Source: Chaenocephalus aceratus (lineage: Eukaryota > Chordata > Actinopteri > Perciformes > Channichthyidae). Taken from it: DNA of 64,000 bases. The stretch covers positions 248,001 to 312,000 of the forward strand of contig JAMFTG010000066.1 of assembly GCA_023974075.1 (NCBI GenBank). Direction: 5' to 3'. This document shows positions 1 through 16,346 of this stretch, piece by piece (within the stretch, counting starts at the first letter, position 1; each line of letters starts with the position of its first letter). The translations under genes were made by a program, and so were the position numbers. The notes beneath the pieces were generated by a model. It was not told where the DNA came from, did no database searches, and was given only the letters and a program-made list of their open reading frames with translations.

Positions 1-5080
<5,080 letters not shown>

Positions 5081-5287
5081 ACCCGCCTCCACGACCCCTT
5101 CAGGATCCAGAGCACAGAGACGCTGAAATAACATCCTCTCTGTAAGCAGATCCGTGGCGTCTGACCTGTACATATGTTATTTATTCCTTCTGTTTTGTAT
5201 GTGAAGTTTTTTTTTATGTAAATGATGTCCAGGCAGTGACACAAAAACAAAACAAAGAAAAGACCAAAAAAGAAACCAGACAAAACT

Positions 5288-5293
5288 AATAAA
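5288..5293 (+). terminator. Polyadenylation signal of the actin gene
   Basis: AATAAA lies about 208 bases past the actin stop codon, followed by a TG/CT-rich stretch, as expected for cleavage and polyadenylation. Confidence 0.7.
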
Positions 5294-6018
5294 GTCCATT
5301 TATTTTCACGTATGCCTCGTCTCTGTTACTGTGCACTTTAAAGGTGGCTTAGACCGAATGAAGACATCCAGATATAAGATATCATATTGAGTTCATGTTG
5401 AAAGCCAGGGTGAAGGAAGAAAGGTATTAAAACTATCCTCCCACAGTGTAGAAATACTCAATTAAAAGTCCTGCATTCTGTGCTATATAATTAACATTAA
5501 TGTTAGATCAATCTCAGGATCCACGTATCTATGACCATGCTGATAAGAGAGGACACAAGACGGAGCAATTCGGACTTTTTCTCCAAATTCGGACCTTTTT
5601 TTTTTTAATGTGTAAACCTAATGCCCATTATTAAAAAACAACAACAACATAGTAACATGTGGTTTCAAAGATGTCCACATATTTCGTTGTTTTCCCCCCG
5701 AACTTAATAGTCAACAATGTTTGATGAAAGTGAATTGGTTCATTAACCAAATGAAAATGTGTTTTTTGGGAGAAAAACCTTAATCGTTTTTGTTTAATGA
5801 GGCGAAGCCTGCGAGCGAGTTCAGGCAGTCAACTCGAGCACCAATGATACATGAACACGTGACGCACCTCGTCCGTCTGACAACCAACCAAACACATCCT
5901 CCTAAACATGCCGCTCTATTGAAGCTGCCAGGTCTTCCTGCCTCGCTGTGTTCACGTGCTATTGTTGCGTTCATGTTCCTGCTGCTGTGTTTCATGTTGC
6001 TGCTGCTCGTCTGCCCCA
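5294..6018. other. Intergenic, no gene seen
   Basis: AT-rich intergenic DNA between the actin polyadenylation signal and the 12-bp minisatellite. Open frames that begin here owe their length to the array downstream. I see no conserved coding signal. Confidence 0.6.
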
Positions 6019-7276
6019 CCACCACCCCAGCTTCATCCCAGCTTCCACCCCAGCTTCCACCCCAGCTTCCACCCAGCTTCCATCCCATCTTCCACCCCAG
6101 CTTCGACCCAGCTTCCACCCCAGCTTCCACCCCAGCTTCCACCCAGCTTCCATCCCATCTTCCACCCCAGCTTCCACCCCAGCTTCCACCCAGCTTCCAC
6201 CCAGCTTCCACCCCAGCTTCCACCCCAGCTTCATCCCAGCTTCCATCCCATCTTCCACCCCAGCTTCATCCCAGCTTCCACCCCAGCTTCGACCAGCTTC
6301 CACCCCAGCTTCCAGCTTCCATCCCATCTTCCACCCCAGCTTCCACCTCAGCTTCCACCCCAGCTTCCACCCAGCTTCCACCCCAGCTCCACCCCAGCTC
6401 CACCCCAGCTTCCACCTCAGCTTCCACCCCAGCTTCCACCCCAGCTTCCACCTCAGCTTCCACCCCAGCTCCACCCCAGCTTCCACCCAGCTTCCACCGC
6501 AGCTCCACCCCATCTTCCACCCAGCTTCCACTTCAGCTTCCACCCCAGCTTCCACCCCAGCTTCCACCCAGCTTCCACCCCAGCTTCCACCCAGCTTCCA
6601 CCCCAGCTTCCACCCCAGCTTCCACCTCAGCTTCCACCCCAGCTTCCACCCAGCTTCCACCCCAGCTCCACCCCAGCTTCCACCTCAGCTTCCACCCCAG
6701 CTTCCACCCCAGCTTCCACCCCAGCTTCCACCCCAGCTTCCACCTCAGCTTCCACCCCAGCTTCCACCCCAGCTTCCACCTCAGCTTCCACCCCAGCTTC
6801 CACCCAGCTTCCACCCCAGCTTCCACCCCAGCTTCCACCCCATCTTCCACCCAGCTTCCACCCCAGCTCCACCCCAGCTTCCACCGCAGCTCCACCCCAT
6901 CTTCCACCCAGCTTCCACTTCAGCTTCCACCCCAGCTTCCACCCTAGCTTCCACCCCAGCTCCACCCCAGCTTCCACCTCAGCTTCCACCCCAGCTTCCA
7001 CCCAGCTTCCACCCCAGCTCCACCCCAGCTTCCACCTCAGCTTCCACCCCAGCTTCCACCCCAGCTTCCACCCCAGCTTCCACCTCAGCTTCCACCTCAG
7101 CTTCCACCCAGCTTCCACCCCAGCTTCCACCCCAGCTTCCACCCCCCAGCTTCCCACCCCAGCTTCCACCCCAGCTTCCACCCAGCTTCCACCCCAGCTT
7201 CCACCCCAGCTTCCACCCAGCTTCCACCCCAGCTTCCACCCCAGCTTCCACCCCAGCTTCCACCCCAGCTTCCACC
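6019..7276. repeat. 12-bp minisatellite, about 1.25 kb
   Basis: Roughly 100 units of AGCTTCCACCCC, with variants AGCTTCCACCTC, AGCTCCACCCC (11 bp) and ATCTTCCACCC. The array reads open in all six frames for hundreds of residues (Pro/Ser/Thr/Phe/His-rich on +, Gly/Trp/Glu/Leu-rich on -). That is what a stop-free repeat with mixed 11/12-bp units gives, so it is not annotated as coding. The - strand has regularly spaced GGGG runs. Confidence 0.93.
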
Positions 7277-7740
7277 TGTAGGCTCGGGGGATAGTTATCG
7301 AATCATCACTCAATGTTCTTTGTAAATCTGTGGAGTGATGAGGCCCGAGCCTAGACGCCAAACTCAAACTATTTGCTGCTTCTCATAAACATATAAAGAA
7401 ACACGTGAGTTGTCTGACTGAACTATACTAAAAGGATGTAAGAGGACCAAAAGTCATTTCATTTATCAGGCAGTAGTAGCGTCCACTGGTCCAAATCCAA
7501 ACCCATGAGTGAGACCAGATTAATAATACACTTTATAAAGCTCTTAAAGCTCCAACACAAACAAAGAGTTCAGGTTCAAGTGGCACCTGGGAGCCAAACT
7601 AAACACTGTCATGCTTTAACAACAGTCGTGATAATATCCTCGACCTGCAGTTATATATTATGTTAATAAATATCATCAGAGGGAATACTGTCGAGGTATA
7701 ACATACAGAGATGTATATTGTGTATGATTTGGCGCCAAAG
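7277..7740. other. Intergenic, no gene seen
   Basis: Unremarkable AT-rich DNA between the minisatellite and the 147-bp array. Confidence 0.55.
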
Positions 7741-9745
7741 TTCGCATTCGCTCGATGCTAGGCGATCCCTCGCCATGGAACACGATGATGTCATAACTCC
7801 AACTGACATGCTCCGAACGCCACCAAACATCACATGATGCCCTGAACAGCTCTACGTCAAATCTGATGTTACATAATGTGGCGTTACCATGGCAACGAAT
7901 CCCTCACCATAAAACACGGTGTCACTGTAACTCCAATGGACACGGTCCATGCCTCAACAGCTCTATGTGAAATCTGAGATCTCACCGTATGCCGTTTCCA
8001 TGGCAAGCTCTATGACAATTATGGGGTGTCATCATATGCCGTTGCCATGGTAACGCATCACTCGCCATAAAACACGATGTACTGTAGTCTTAACTCAATG
8101 GAAAATTGTCCAAACGGCACCAGACTTCAGATGACAGTTAATGGTCCAGCCCTCAACCCCTCAATATGACAATAGTGAGTTTTCCTCAAAAGCGGTTGCC
8201 ATGGCAACGCATCCCTCGTCATTAAGCACAATATTGCTATAACTCCTGTGTAAATGGTCAAAAAGTGTTCAAACTTCACATGTGTGCTAACGGTACAGCC
8301 CTCAAGACACATATGTGTCTGTTTTGAGATTTTGTCAAATGCCGTTGCCATGGTAACACAATGCTCGCCATGAAACACGATTTTCTCATAACTCCATTGA
8401 ACATGCTCCAAACGGCCCAACACTTCACAGCTTTGATAACCATGCAGCCCTCAATACATCTAGGCGTATTATGGGGTGTCATCAAATGCAATTTCCATGG
8501 CAACACATCCCTCGCCAAAAAACACGATGTTGTCGTAACTCAATGGAAAATCGTCCACACGGCACCAGACTTCAGCTGATGGCTAATGGTCCGGCCCTCA
8601 ACAGCTCTATGTCAATTATGGAGTGTCATCATATGCCGTTGCCATGGCAAAAGATCCCTCGACATAAAACACGATGTAGTTGTAATTCAATGGAAAATCG
8701 TCCAAACGGCACCAGACTTCAGACTATCATTAATGGTCCAGCCCTCAACACCTCTATGTCAATTAGGGGATACCATCAAATGCCGTTTCCATGGCAATGC
8801 ATCCCTCGCCATAAAACACGATGTTGTCGTAACTCAATGGAAAATGATCAAAACAGCACCAGACTTCCGATGATGGCTAATGGTCCGGCCCTCAACAGCT
8901 TTATGTCAATTAGGGGGTGTCATCATATGCCGTTGCCATGGCAACGCATCCCTCGCCATAAAACACGATTTTGACGTAACTCAATGGAAAATGATCAAAA
9001 CAACACCAGACTTCAGATGATAGTTAATGGTCCGGCCCTGAACAGCTCCATGTTAACGATGGGGTGTCATCATATGCCGTTTCCATGGCAACGCATCCCT
9101 CGCTAAAAAACATGATGTTGTCGTAAGTCAATGGAAAATTATCAAAACAGCACCAGACTTCCAATGATGGCTAATGGTCCGGCCCTCAACAGCTTCATGT
9201 CAATTATGGGGTGTCATCATATGCCGTTGCCATGGCGACAGATCCCTCGCCATGAAACAGTTTTTTCATAACTCGATGGAAAATGGTCCAAACGGTACCA
9301 GACTTCAGATGATGGCTAATGGTCTGGCCCTCAACACCTCAATATGGCAATAGTGAGTTTTCCTCTAAAGCTGTTGCCATGGCAATGCATCCCTGACTGT
9401 TAAGCACGATATTGTTCAAACTTCACGTGTGCTAACGGTCCAGCCCTCAAGACATATATGTGTCAGTTTTGAGATTTCGTCAAATGCTGTTGCCATGGTA
9501 ACACAATGGTCGCCATGAAACCCGGTTTTTGTATAACTCCATTGAACATGCTCCAACGGCCCAAAACTTCACAGGTTTGATAACGATGCAGCCCTCAACA
9601 CATTCTAGGCGACAGATCACTCGCCATCCAACACAATGTTTGTGTTACTGCTGTAACTCCTAAAGACATTGTCCAATCAGCCTGAAACTTCCCACGTTTG
9701 CTAATGGCCGAGTCCGTAAAAATCCTGCGTGACACGTTGACGTGC
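7741..9745. repeat. 147-bp satellite-like array carrying RFX X-box palindromes
   Basis: About thirteen diverged units. Each has the order: X-box palindrome, CATCCCTCGCCATAAAACAC, GTAACTCAATGGAAAAT, CACCAGACTTC, TAATGGTCCGGCCCTCAACA, ATGGGGTGTCATCATATGCC. Cores matching or close to GTTRCCATGGYAAC start at 7883, 7994, 8041, 8195, 8344, 8491, 8638, 8785, 8932, 9079, 9226, 9373 and 9489. From 8344 to 9373 the seven intervals are each exactly 147 bp; the left end is irregular. The array ends near 9745 with a GCTTGCAGCTTTAATTATT tail of the kind that closes some fish repeats. Matches to the RFX transcription-factor X-box consensus are visible directly; binding is inference. No gene is encoded, and short open frames here are incidental. 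Confidence 0.9.
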
Positions 9746-11096
9746 GGAGCGTCGAAGACCCGCTCAACGCTGCTTGCAGCTTTAATTATTATTATAGCCA
9801 TCATCAAAGATACAAAATTAGGAATATAAATCATAGACTGTTTATATAAATATGTAAATGTAGTACTTTTCCTGTGATAGAGGGTATTTCAGGAGTGATG
9901 GAAAAGGAATAACTACATTTTGGTTTTGGTATGAGAACTTTAACTTTTATTAAATATAATGAAAAAGGTCATGTAAGTGTAAATGTAACATTGCTCCTCC
10001 TTCAAGATCTTGAACTAGAGCCTACATTTCCCAGAATGCAACTTGACATCAACCACTCTAGACATTATCAGGGTTATTTTGAGGAAAGAAAAACTGCACT
10101 CATGCAGACACTTATGTTGCCCTGTAAGTATGTTTGTAGCAGCTGAGTTTTTCTATAACTCTAGTTGACAAAGGAAGGAATGAGATAAAAGAAAATGAAA
10201 AGATTGTCTGAACAAATATTTTTGATGATTTGAACACTTTGTGCCTGATGAAGCGACAACGAGAACCACAGCAGATATTCATTTCGTAGATTCCCTGGAC
10301 ATACAGTATGTCTGTCAAACAGGATGGGGTTAAGGATATGTATTGAAATAAAAATGGCTATTGATCAACCTGTACATGAAACAATAATATTCATGTGAAT
10401 AAGTGAAGTAAATGACATGTTCAGTGTTCAAAATGATCCAGCTGTTAAAAACATCTTGACTTTGTCTTCATCTTGTGGTGTTTACGGGAAGTGAAACGTG
10501 ACCATGCAATCGCATATTATGATGTGGATCACATTTTTCACATTTGTATATGTTCTCCCTGAAAACTGCACTCAGTAGGTTAGACAGCTAATACATGTAA
10601 TAGTGAAAGTAGTACATCTTTAGTGAAAACTCTCCGACAGAGCAAACCATTCAGACAGTCATGTGTGTATAAACCCTCAGTGATGTCCTCTTCAAGGAGG
10701 CTGGTTTATTACAGCTTTAAATAACACAGCTGATCAACAACTGGATCATTGGGATTTGAAGTAAATGAAGACAGAGTATCAAAGTGAATAAATATGTATT
10801 TAGCAGGAAATGATTGTAATGCATTACTCTTTTTAATTTTGAAGCTACTTTGTATGTTATAATGCTGCAGTGGAGTTGGAGAAAGGTAAATGTGACTCCT
10901 GACTGTTTCTAAGAGAGAATCAAAACAACTCCATCAAATCAAACACGTGGCACAGCTCCGGTATGCCATGCTTTACCCCTCATGTTTTCTGCTGAGCCTC
11001 CTTCATCAGGGTGGGAGCTTCTTTGTTTACAGCAGGTTCACAACATGACTTCACAAAAGGAAATTAAGATTTAATGAGTTTGGCTGTCAATTAATG
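9746..11096. other. Intergenic, no gene seen
   Basis: About 1.35 kb of AT-rich DNA. I found no conserved coding frame, RNA gene or named repeat. Confidence 0.5.
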
Positions 11097-11785
11097 TTAA
11101 AGGGGACCTATCATGCAAAATGCACTTTTTTATGTGTTTTATACATCAACATGTGTCCCCGGTGTGTCGGGGAACTCATGCAGCATCAGAAAATAAAACC
11201 CTCTCTCTTTTCCTCCGTACACACATCTCTGAAATCGGGGCTACAACGGAGCTGATCCAGATTTGCGTCCGATATGACGCAATATCGGAAATGTGGACCC
11301 ACGGCACTATCAGAAAGTTGCTATCAGAAACAATGCCCGACTGTTTTGGGCGTAATATGGTCGGTGTTTACATTAGCATCGCTAACACTCAGAACTAACC
11401 TGTGCTGGAGAGCATGTGTGTGAAGAAGCAGGAAGTAGAAAGGAACTCACCTTGTGGTATAACCGGCAAGAGAGAAAGCCTTTGAGCTCCAGACTGTTTC
11501 AGATCCTTGATAATCCATGATATGGCGATTCATCACGCCAGCATTTAGTTTAGACGGTAGCTGCCGGGTCCCGCATAAGCTTTTTTATTTTGTTATCAAT
11601 TTTTATTTTTTTTAAAGCTTTATACCCAAAATCAGCACTTTTGAAACAGGAAGTGGAATAGAGGGACATGAGGCATGGCTAGAATGGGTGATCTGCAAAA
11701 CACTTCATAGACATGTTTTTTATATATTCTTATATATCTGAGAGCTATGCTATTGCCTAAAAATACCATGATAGGTGACCTTTAA
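11097..11785. mobile_element. TTAA-flanked non-autonomous DNA transposon
   Basis: Begins TTAAAGGGGACCTATCATG and ends CATGATAGGTGACCTTTAA, imperfect terminal inverted repeats inside TTAA at both ends. A TTAA target duplication is typical of piggyBac-type transposition, but no transposase is present. The interior includes TACATCAACATGTGTCCCC, the core of the 37-bp minisatellites at 20.2 and 27.4 kb. An inverted homologous copy at 51.3-52.56 kb marks the outer end of the inverted duplication. Confidence 0.75.
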
Positions 11786-12691
11786 GGTTAAAACAGATGT
11801 TTGAAGGGATGCAATGCAAAAAATAAGAAGAGATGAAATCATTAAGAATTATTTATTTATATTATAGTTTATTGTACAATTGTCTTTTGTCATTTATATT
11901 GTAATTTGTCACATATGACAGAATCACCTGAAGAAACCAATATCAAGTTCAGAGACGCATTTCTGCATCAAACTGCTGGTTATTTAATCATAAGATATCT
12001 GAAGCAGCATTACAAATACTCAACTTCATTCTACAGCTGGGATTCCTTTTAGGTTGATACAGAAAAATGACATTTTCATTCACAATAAATGTTATTGTCC
12101 ATGTATACAGTCCGGAAAACGTCCCAAGGAAACATTGCAACAATGAAAGAATGAAATAGAAGTATTAAATGACTTGCCCCTGGAGAGTAAAACAATATAT
12201 CCATATCTAAACATAATTCATCAAAAGACCTACAAATATCAAAAAGTTAAACTCATGACTTATAGTGCTATAGCGTCTCATTATTAACTAGATGCTGATA
12301 AAAGGAGAATTGACAGCTTTTGTATGTCAGCACGACACATTTCTTAAAAACCAAGAATTCACAAAAAACATAATCAAGCAATCCCATGACTTTAAAAGCT
12401 ATAAACCCATCATAATAAAGTATAACAAAATAATAAACGATGAAAATAAACATATAATTGGTTTTGCTGCTCTGAGACTTTGAGTAAAACTCTGTAAATA
12501 AAACCTGATCAAATCTGAACATTTAAAATCTTACAGACTCAAATTAAATTCTGATTATCATCTGTTGTTTTTTACCTTGATTATTTTAAAAGGATCTAGA
12601 CAGAGGAAGTCAGAATAAAGTCTGAACTAACACTCCTGAGCGTCACAGAGGAATCTCACTTTGACAGATTTTGATATCAGCAGTTTTAGCA

Positions 12692-14071
12692 TCACCAGCT
12701 TTTTCCAATACTGAAATATGGGAAGAGTTTCTCAGTGAAAGTGTCTGTGTGAGTGCAGATGGGAGTCATGTCTTCAGGGGCGTAGAAGGACACCTTTCCC
12801 TTGTCATAGTCCAGCTGGACTCTGATCCTCTGGAGATTCTTCTCCACTCTGACAGTCTCACCAGCACCATTAGTGTATTTTCCACTGCGATGTGATAAAC
12901 ACCAGATTCCATATTCTGGTGAGGCACGTCTCTTTCCCTTCCTGTCAGCTGACTCTTTAGTCAAACCTATATTCCAGTCAGGGTGATTTCCCACCTCCAC
13001 CTCCCAGCTGTGTCTCCCTGAGCTGAAGCCCTCAGAGCCCAGAACAGTAGCAGTGTTAGTGAATCTCTCTGGATTACCAGGAAGCTGCTGAGATGTGTCT
13101 CCACGTCTCACACTGGTCAGATCATCAGACAGAGAGAGCCACCTGCTTGCAGTGTTTGGGTCCAGAAGGACGGGACTGAAGTGGACCTGGTCCTTCATCT
13201 TCTCCCAGACTCTGAAGGACAGGTTGCCCAGGTGTTTGGCCACATCTGTCAGCGCTCCTGAGAGCAGCTGTGGGTCTGACAGTGTGCTCTGGACTCTGGC
13301 TCTGCTCCGAGTGGCTTTATAGCTGCTGAGGAAGGGCCCGTTGTGTTTCTGCAGCTCTTCTTCAACAGCAGAGATGCTGTGTGACAGAGAGGAGATGTGC
13401 TCCTGAATGCTCTTCATCTCTCTGCTGATCGTCTTCCCCTTCAGCTCCTCTTCCTCCCTCAGAGCTGCCAGTCTGGACTCCTCTTCCTCTTTCAGGAACT
13501 GGTGGAGCTTGATGAACTCTGCTCTGATCTGCCTCTCTGTGGACAGCAGCTGCTTCTCGGACACTTGAATCACTTCCTTGTATGTTTCCTCCACTCCTTT
13601 GTATGTGTCCCTCTTGTCCTGCAGAGACTCTAAGTCATATTTCAGCAGGTCCTTCAGCTCACGGACTGCTTGTTCTACAGGAACCACCTCGTGACTCCGG
13701 TGGAGAGAGAACTCACAGACAGGACACACAGCTCTCTCTTCATCCTTACAGAACAATCTAGGCTCTTCTGGATGTTTACTACACACCACCTCCACCTCCT
13801 TCTCTCCTTTCTCTGTCTCAGAGGATCCAGCTTCCTGTCTCTCAGCAAAGGAGTCAGCCAGCTCCTTCAGTGTAAAGTTCACCCCAAGATCATCTTTAGA
13901 AGATTTTCTTTTACAAATGGGACAGTTTTTGTTCTTACTTTGTTCCCAGAATGTCCGCAGGCAGCTCGAACAGAAGCTGTGGTTGCAGCCCAGAGACACG
14001 GGATCTCTGAAAGTCTCTGAGCACACATGGCAGCTCAGGTAACTTTCAACAAGAACGGTTTTCTCAGCCAT
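12692..14071 (-). CDS. TRIM-family E3 ubiquitin ligase (A33/TRIM35-like), 3'-frameshifted
   Basis: TRIM proteins transfer ubiquitin through their RING finger; many fish members of this type are multicopy and some act in innate immunity. The 459-residue frame is intronless. RING ligands are visible at about C14, C17, C29, H31, C34, C37, C50 and C53 (CHVC...CNHSFC..C...CPIC). A B-box2 spans about 97-127 (CSKHPEEPRLFC...CPVC...HRSH), a coiled coil about 135-245, and PRY-SPRY runs from about 302 to the end (LDPNTASRWLSLS, GRHSWEVEV, WNIGL). The frame ends FSIGKSW because of one extra A relative to the copy at 46.3 kb, whose frame continues about 16 more residues to a stop after SEIPL. The SPRY C-terminus is therefore clipped, either truly or by an assembly indel. 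Start: first ATG, directly before the RING. It could be called nuclear factor 7-like or zinc-binding protein A33-like. Confidence 0.88.
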   Translation of the reverse strand: MAEKTVLVESYLSCHVCSETFRDPVSLGCNHSFCSSCLRTFWEQSKNKNCPICKRKSSKDDLGVNFTLKELADSFAERQEAGSSETEKGEKEVEVVCSKHPEEPRLFCKDEERAVCPVCEFSLHRSHEVVPVEQAVRELKDLLKYDLESLQDKRDTYKGVEETYKEVIQVSEKQLLSTERQIRAEFIKLHQFLKEEEESRLAALREEEELKGKTISREMKSIQEHISSLSHSISAVEEELQKHNGPFLSSYKATRSRARVQSTLSDPQLLSGALTDVAKHLGNLSFRVWEKMKDQVHFSPVLLDPNTASRWLSLSDDLTSVRRGDTSQQLPGNPERFTNTATVLGSEGFSSGRHSWEVEVGNHPDWNIGLTKESADRKGKRRASPEYGIWCLSHRSGKYTNGAGETVRVEKNLQRIRVQLDYDKGKVSFYAPEDMTPICTHTDTFTEKLFPYFSIGKSW

Positions 14072-14213
14072 TTGATATTAAAGTTATTTCAATAGGACTC
14101 ACCAACTTCCAAAGTCTCTCCACTTCTCCCCATATACTCCAAACGTGTGTCGCAGCAGAGATCCCCACCCTGTAATGGCGTCTCAGCTCTTCAACGATGT
14201 CAACATCCTCTTA

Positions 14214-14322
14214 CTGTTCTTACTTTGTTCCCAGAATGTCTGCAGGCAGCTCGAACAGAAGCTGGTTGCAGCTCAGAGACACAGGATCTCTGAAAGTCTC
14301 TGAACACACATGGCAGCTCAGG
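14214..14322 (-). pseudogene. Truncated RING-exon fragment upstream of the TRIM gene
   Basis: About 100 bases repeat the TRIM RING coding sequence from LSCHVC to the FWEQSK region. The fragment lacks a start codon and two bases in the CNHSFC stretch, so the frame is broken. The inverted arm has the same fragment at 44422-44529, so it predates the inversion. It is probably a relic of an older partial duplication. Confidence 0.75.
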
Positions 14323-14879
14323 AGACTTCAAGAAGCAGCTCACCTTTGACTTCCCCTCGGTGTGCCTCTTACGGCCCTCTAACTGTGCGTTGCTGGAGAT
14401 CTCCCACAGTGCACTGGTGTCGAGGCTCTCTTCAACAATGTCAGAATTCTCCTTAAGTCCCCTCTAATCTCTTTCACTAGTTAATCATTGATAGTTAGAA
14501 ATGCAGTCATCTGTTTTTATGACCAGCAGATATATGGGAAAGATGAACTTTGGAATCTGGAAGACTTTCAAGTTCTGACTCAAACATTGTTTTAACCCAT
14601 TGATCATCTGACCAGTGGTTCAATTCTAAACCCTTGGGTGTTCGGGTGGGACCGGTTTCATTATTTAGCTAAAGAAAAATGATATGATCAATTATTTTTT
14701 CAAACTCACACTCAATGGCCTTGCTCATTTTCTGTGAGGAACATCAGAACACATTTTCAATGACCACCCACTGTACCCCCCCCCCCCCCCCCTACACATT
14801 TATATTACATACAGGATGTTCGGGTCCACTGGGCTAACACAAGTGTGAAAATTGTAGGTCCTGTGCACCTGTCTGGGCC

Positions 14880-14880
14880 T

Positions 14881-14913
<33 letters not shown>

Positions 14914-14974
14914 TGTGTGTGTGTGTGTGGTGTGTGTGTGCGTGTGTTGTGTGTGTGTGTGTGTGTGTGTGTGT
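14880..14974. repeat. Interrupted (TG)n microsatellite
   Basis: TG repeats broken by GG and TTG interruptions. With the (TG)n at 15195 it flanks a 200-bp stretch holding a short telomere-like run near 15120-15137 (GGGTTAGGGTTAGG). Confidence 0.85.
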
Positions 14975-15194
14975 TGCTGTGCCTAGCATTACTATACTTG
15001 TGGGGACCTAAATCTGTTTACACAGTCACGCGTGTGGACTCGTCTCCGTTTTGGGGACAAAATGGAGGTCCCCATGAGGGGATTCATTAATTTTAGAGTG
15101 AAGACTTGGTTAGGTTTAGGATTAGGGTTAGGGTTAGGCATGTGTTGGTTATTGCATGTAAGTCAATGTAATGTCCCCTGAAGTGATGTATACA

Positions 15195-15375
<181 letters not shown>

Positions 15376-16200
15376 CACACAAGCTACCCTGCAGTATACA
15401 TAGTCATTCAAAGGTGGCGTTTGTTATCATTACAGGCTGTAACAAAATGTGATTATTCGGTATAGATTCATTCAACCATCCAAACATTATATCTAGTTAC
15501 TAAACCATGAGTGTGTTAACGGAAATGTAGTGGCAGAGATTTGGCTAAGAAGTTTGTTGTTAAAAACATATCACATTTCCAGCTTCTAAAATTCGAAGAT
15601 TTGCTGCTTTTGCTTCCAAATATAAAAAAATATTGACATGTTTTATTTTGTTTATTCTGCAATAAGTACTTTACTCCTAAAACTTTAACTACATTACACA
15701 TTCGTACTAAAATACTTAATTTGATTCTCGATGCAGTACTTTATTGATAATAACATTGGACAATATAAATGTAGTAGTAGTCCTTTAACAGATGATTAGA
15801 GATTAGACTGTCTCAGTTAAATGAGTTTAAAAGTCAGATCCTGCTGTTTCACCTGTTGTCGTCACTACACAGACGGAGTACGCATGCGCAGTTTGGTCTG
15901 CATCTTCACTTGCAAATTATATTTTATTACTACGATATGTTTTGTTCTCCATCAAACTAGCAGCTGTTAGTCAGCACTGCACCGGAAGTATCTAATTATT
16001 TTTTCAAAACAAATCTTAAGCTAACATAACAAAGTTTAAAAATGAAATTGTCTCATTGTAAAACTTTAAGTTACTTGTAAAGTACTATACCTGAGTGGTT
16101 TGTACTTATTCTACACTAAATTACAAAGGGACATCTTTTTTGTTGCTGATTTAGATTATCATATAAAATATATATTTTTTATTTTGAAAGTCTATGCCGG
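15376..16200. other. ccsap upstream region, no other gene seen
   Basis: AT-rich DNA between the microsatellite and the ccsap first exon. A GGAGTACGCATGCGCAG stretch near 15875 matches a TGCGCA NRF1-type motif, but it is about 450 bases from the start codon. No TATA box is evident. Confidence 0.4.
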
Positions 16201-16275
16201 AAGCTGATAGCCGTACGTCAGTTAGCTTGTAGCTCGTTCTGTCGGCTGTCAGTTGGAGTCGGAGAGAAGCGCAAG

Positions 16276-16290
16276 ATGTCAGGCGTCTAA
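16276..16290 (+). promoter_or_regulatory. Short upstream open reading frame in the ccsap 5' leader
   Basis: ATG TCA GGC GTC TAA is a four-codon frame about 56 bases before the ccsap ATG, in the GC-richer stretch that looks like the 5' leader. If included in the mRNA it could dampen translation. Whether it lies in the transcript is inference. Confidence 0.4.
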
Positions 16291-16346
16291 ACCTCGGAAC
16301 ATACGGGACAAAACTGGGCTTTTAAATCACACTGGACCGCCCCGAA

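Larger units (their letters stand above)
11097..14817. repeat. Left arm of an inverted segmental duplication
   Basis: Reading outward from a poly-C/poly-G tract (14777-14792 here, about 43940-43952 in the other arm), the two arms share the truncated RING fragment, the TRIM gene, its 3' flank and the TTAA element in the same order and opposite orientation. The partner arm is about 43917-52560. The spacer is about 29 kb and holds ccsap. Confidence 0.85.

Noticed and set aside
5948..7294. Open frames of 385-448 residues on + and up to 246 on - across the Pro/Ser/Thr-rich stretch
   Set aside because: They are the 12-bp minisatellite read in every frame; no start context, no domain, and the stretch is open on both strands.
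8471..8974. 167-residue frame in the 147-bp array
   Set aside because: 147 is divisible by three, so one unit frame stays open by periodicity; no domain, and other units have stops.
15117..15137. Interstitial telomere repeat
   Set aside because: Only about two exact TTAGGG units with degenerate neighbours; it belongs to a common fish microsatellite-flanking sequence.
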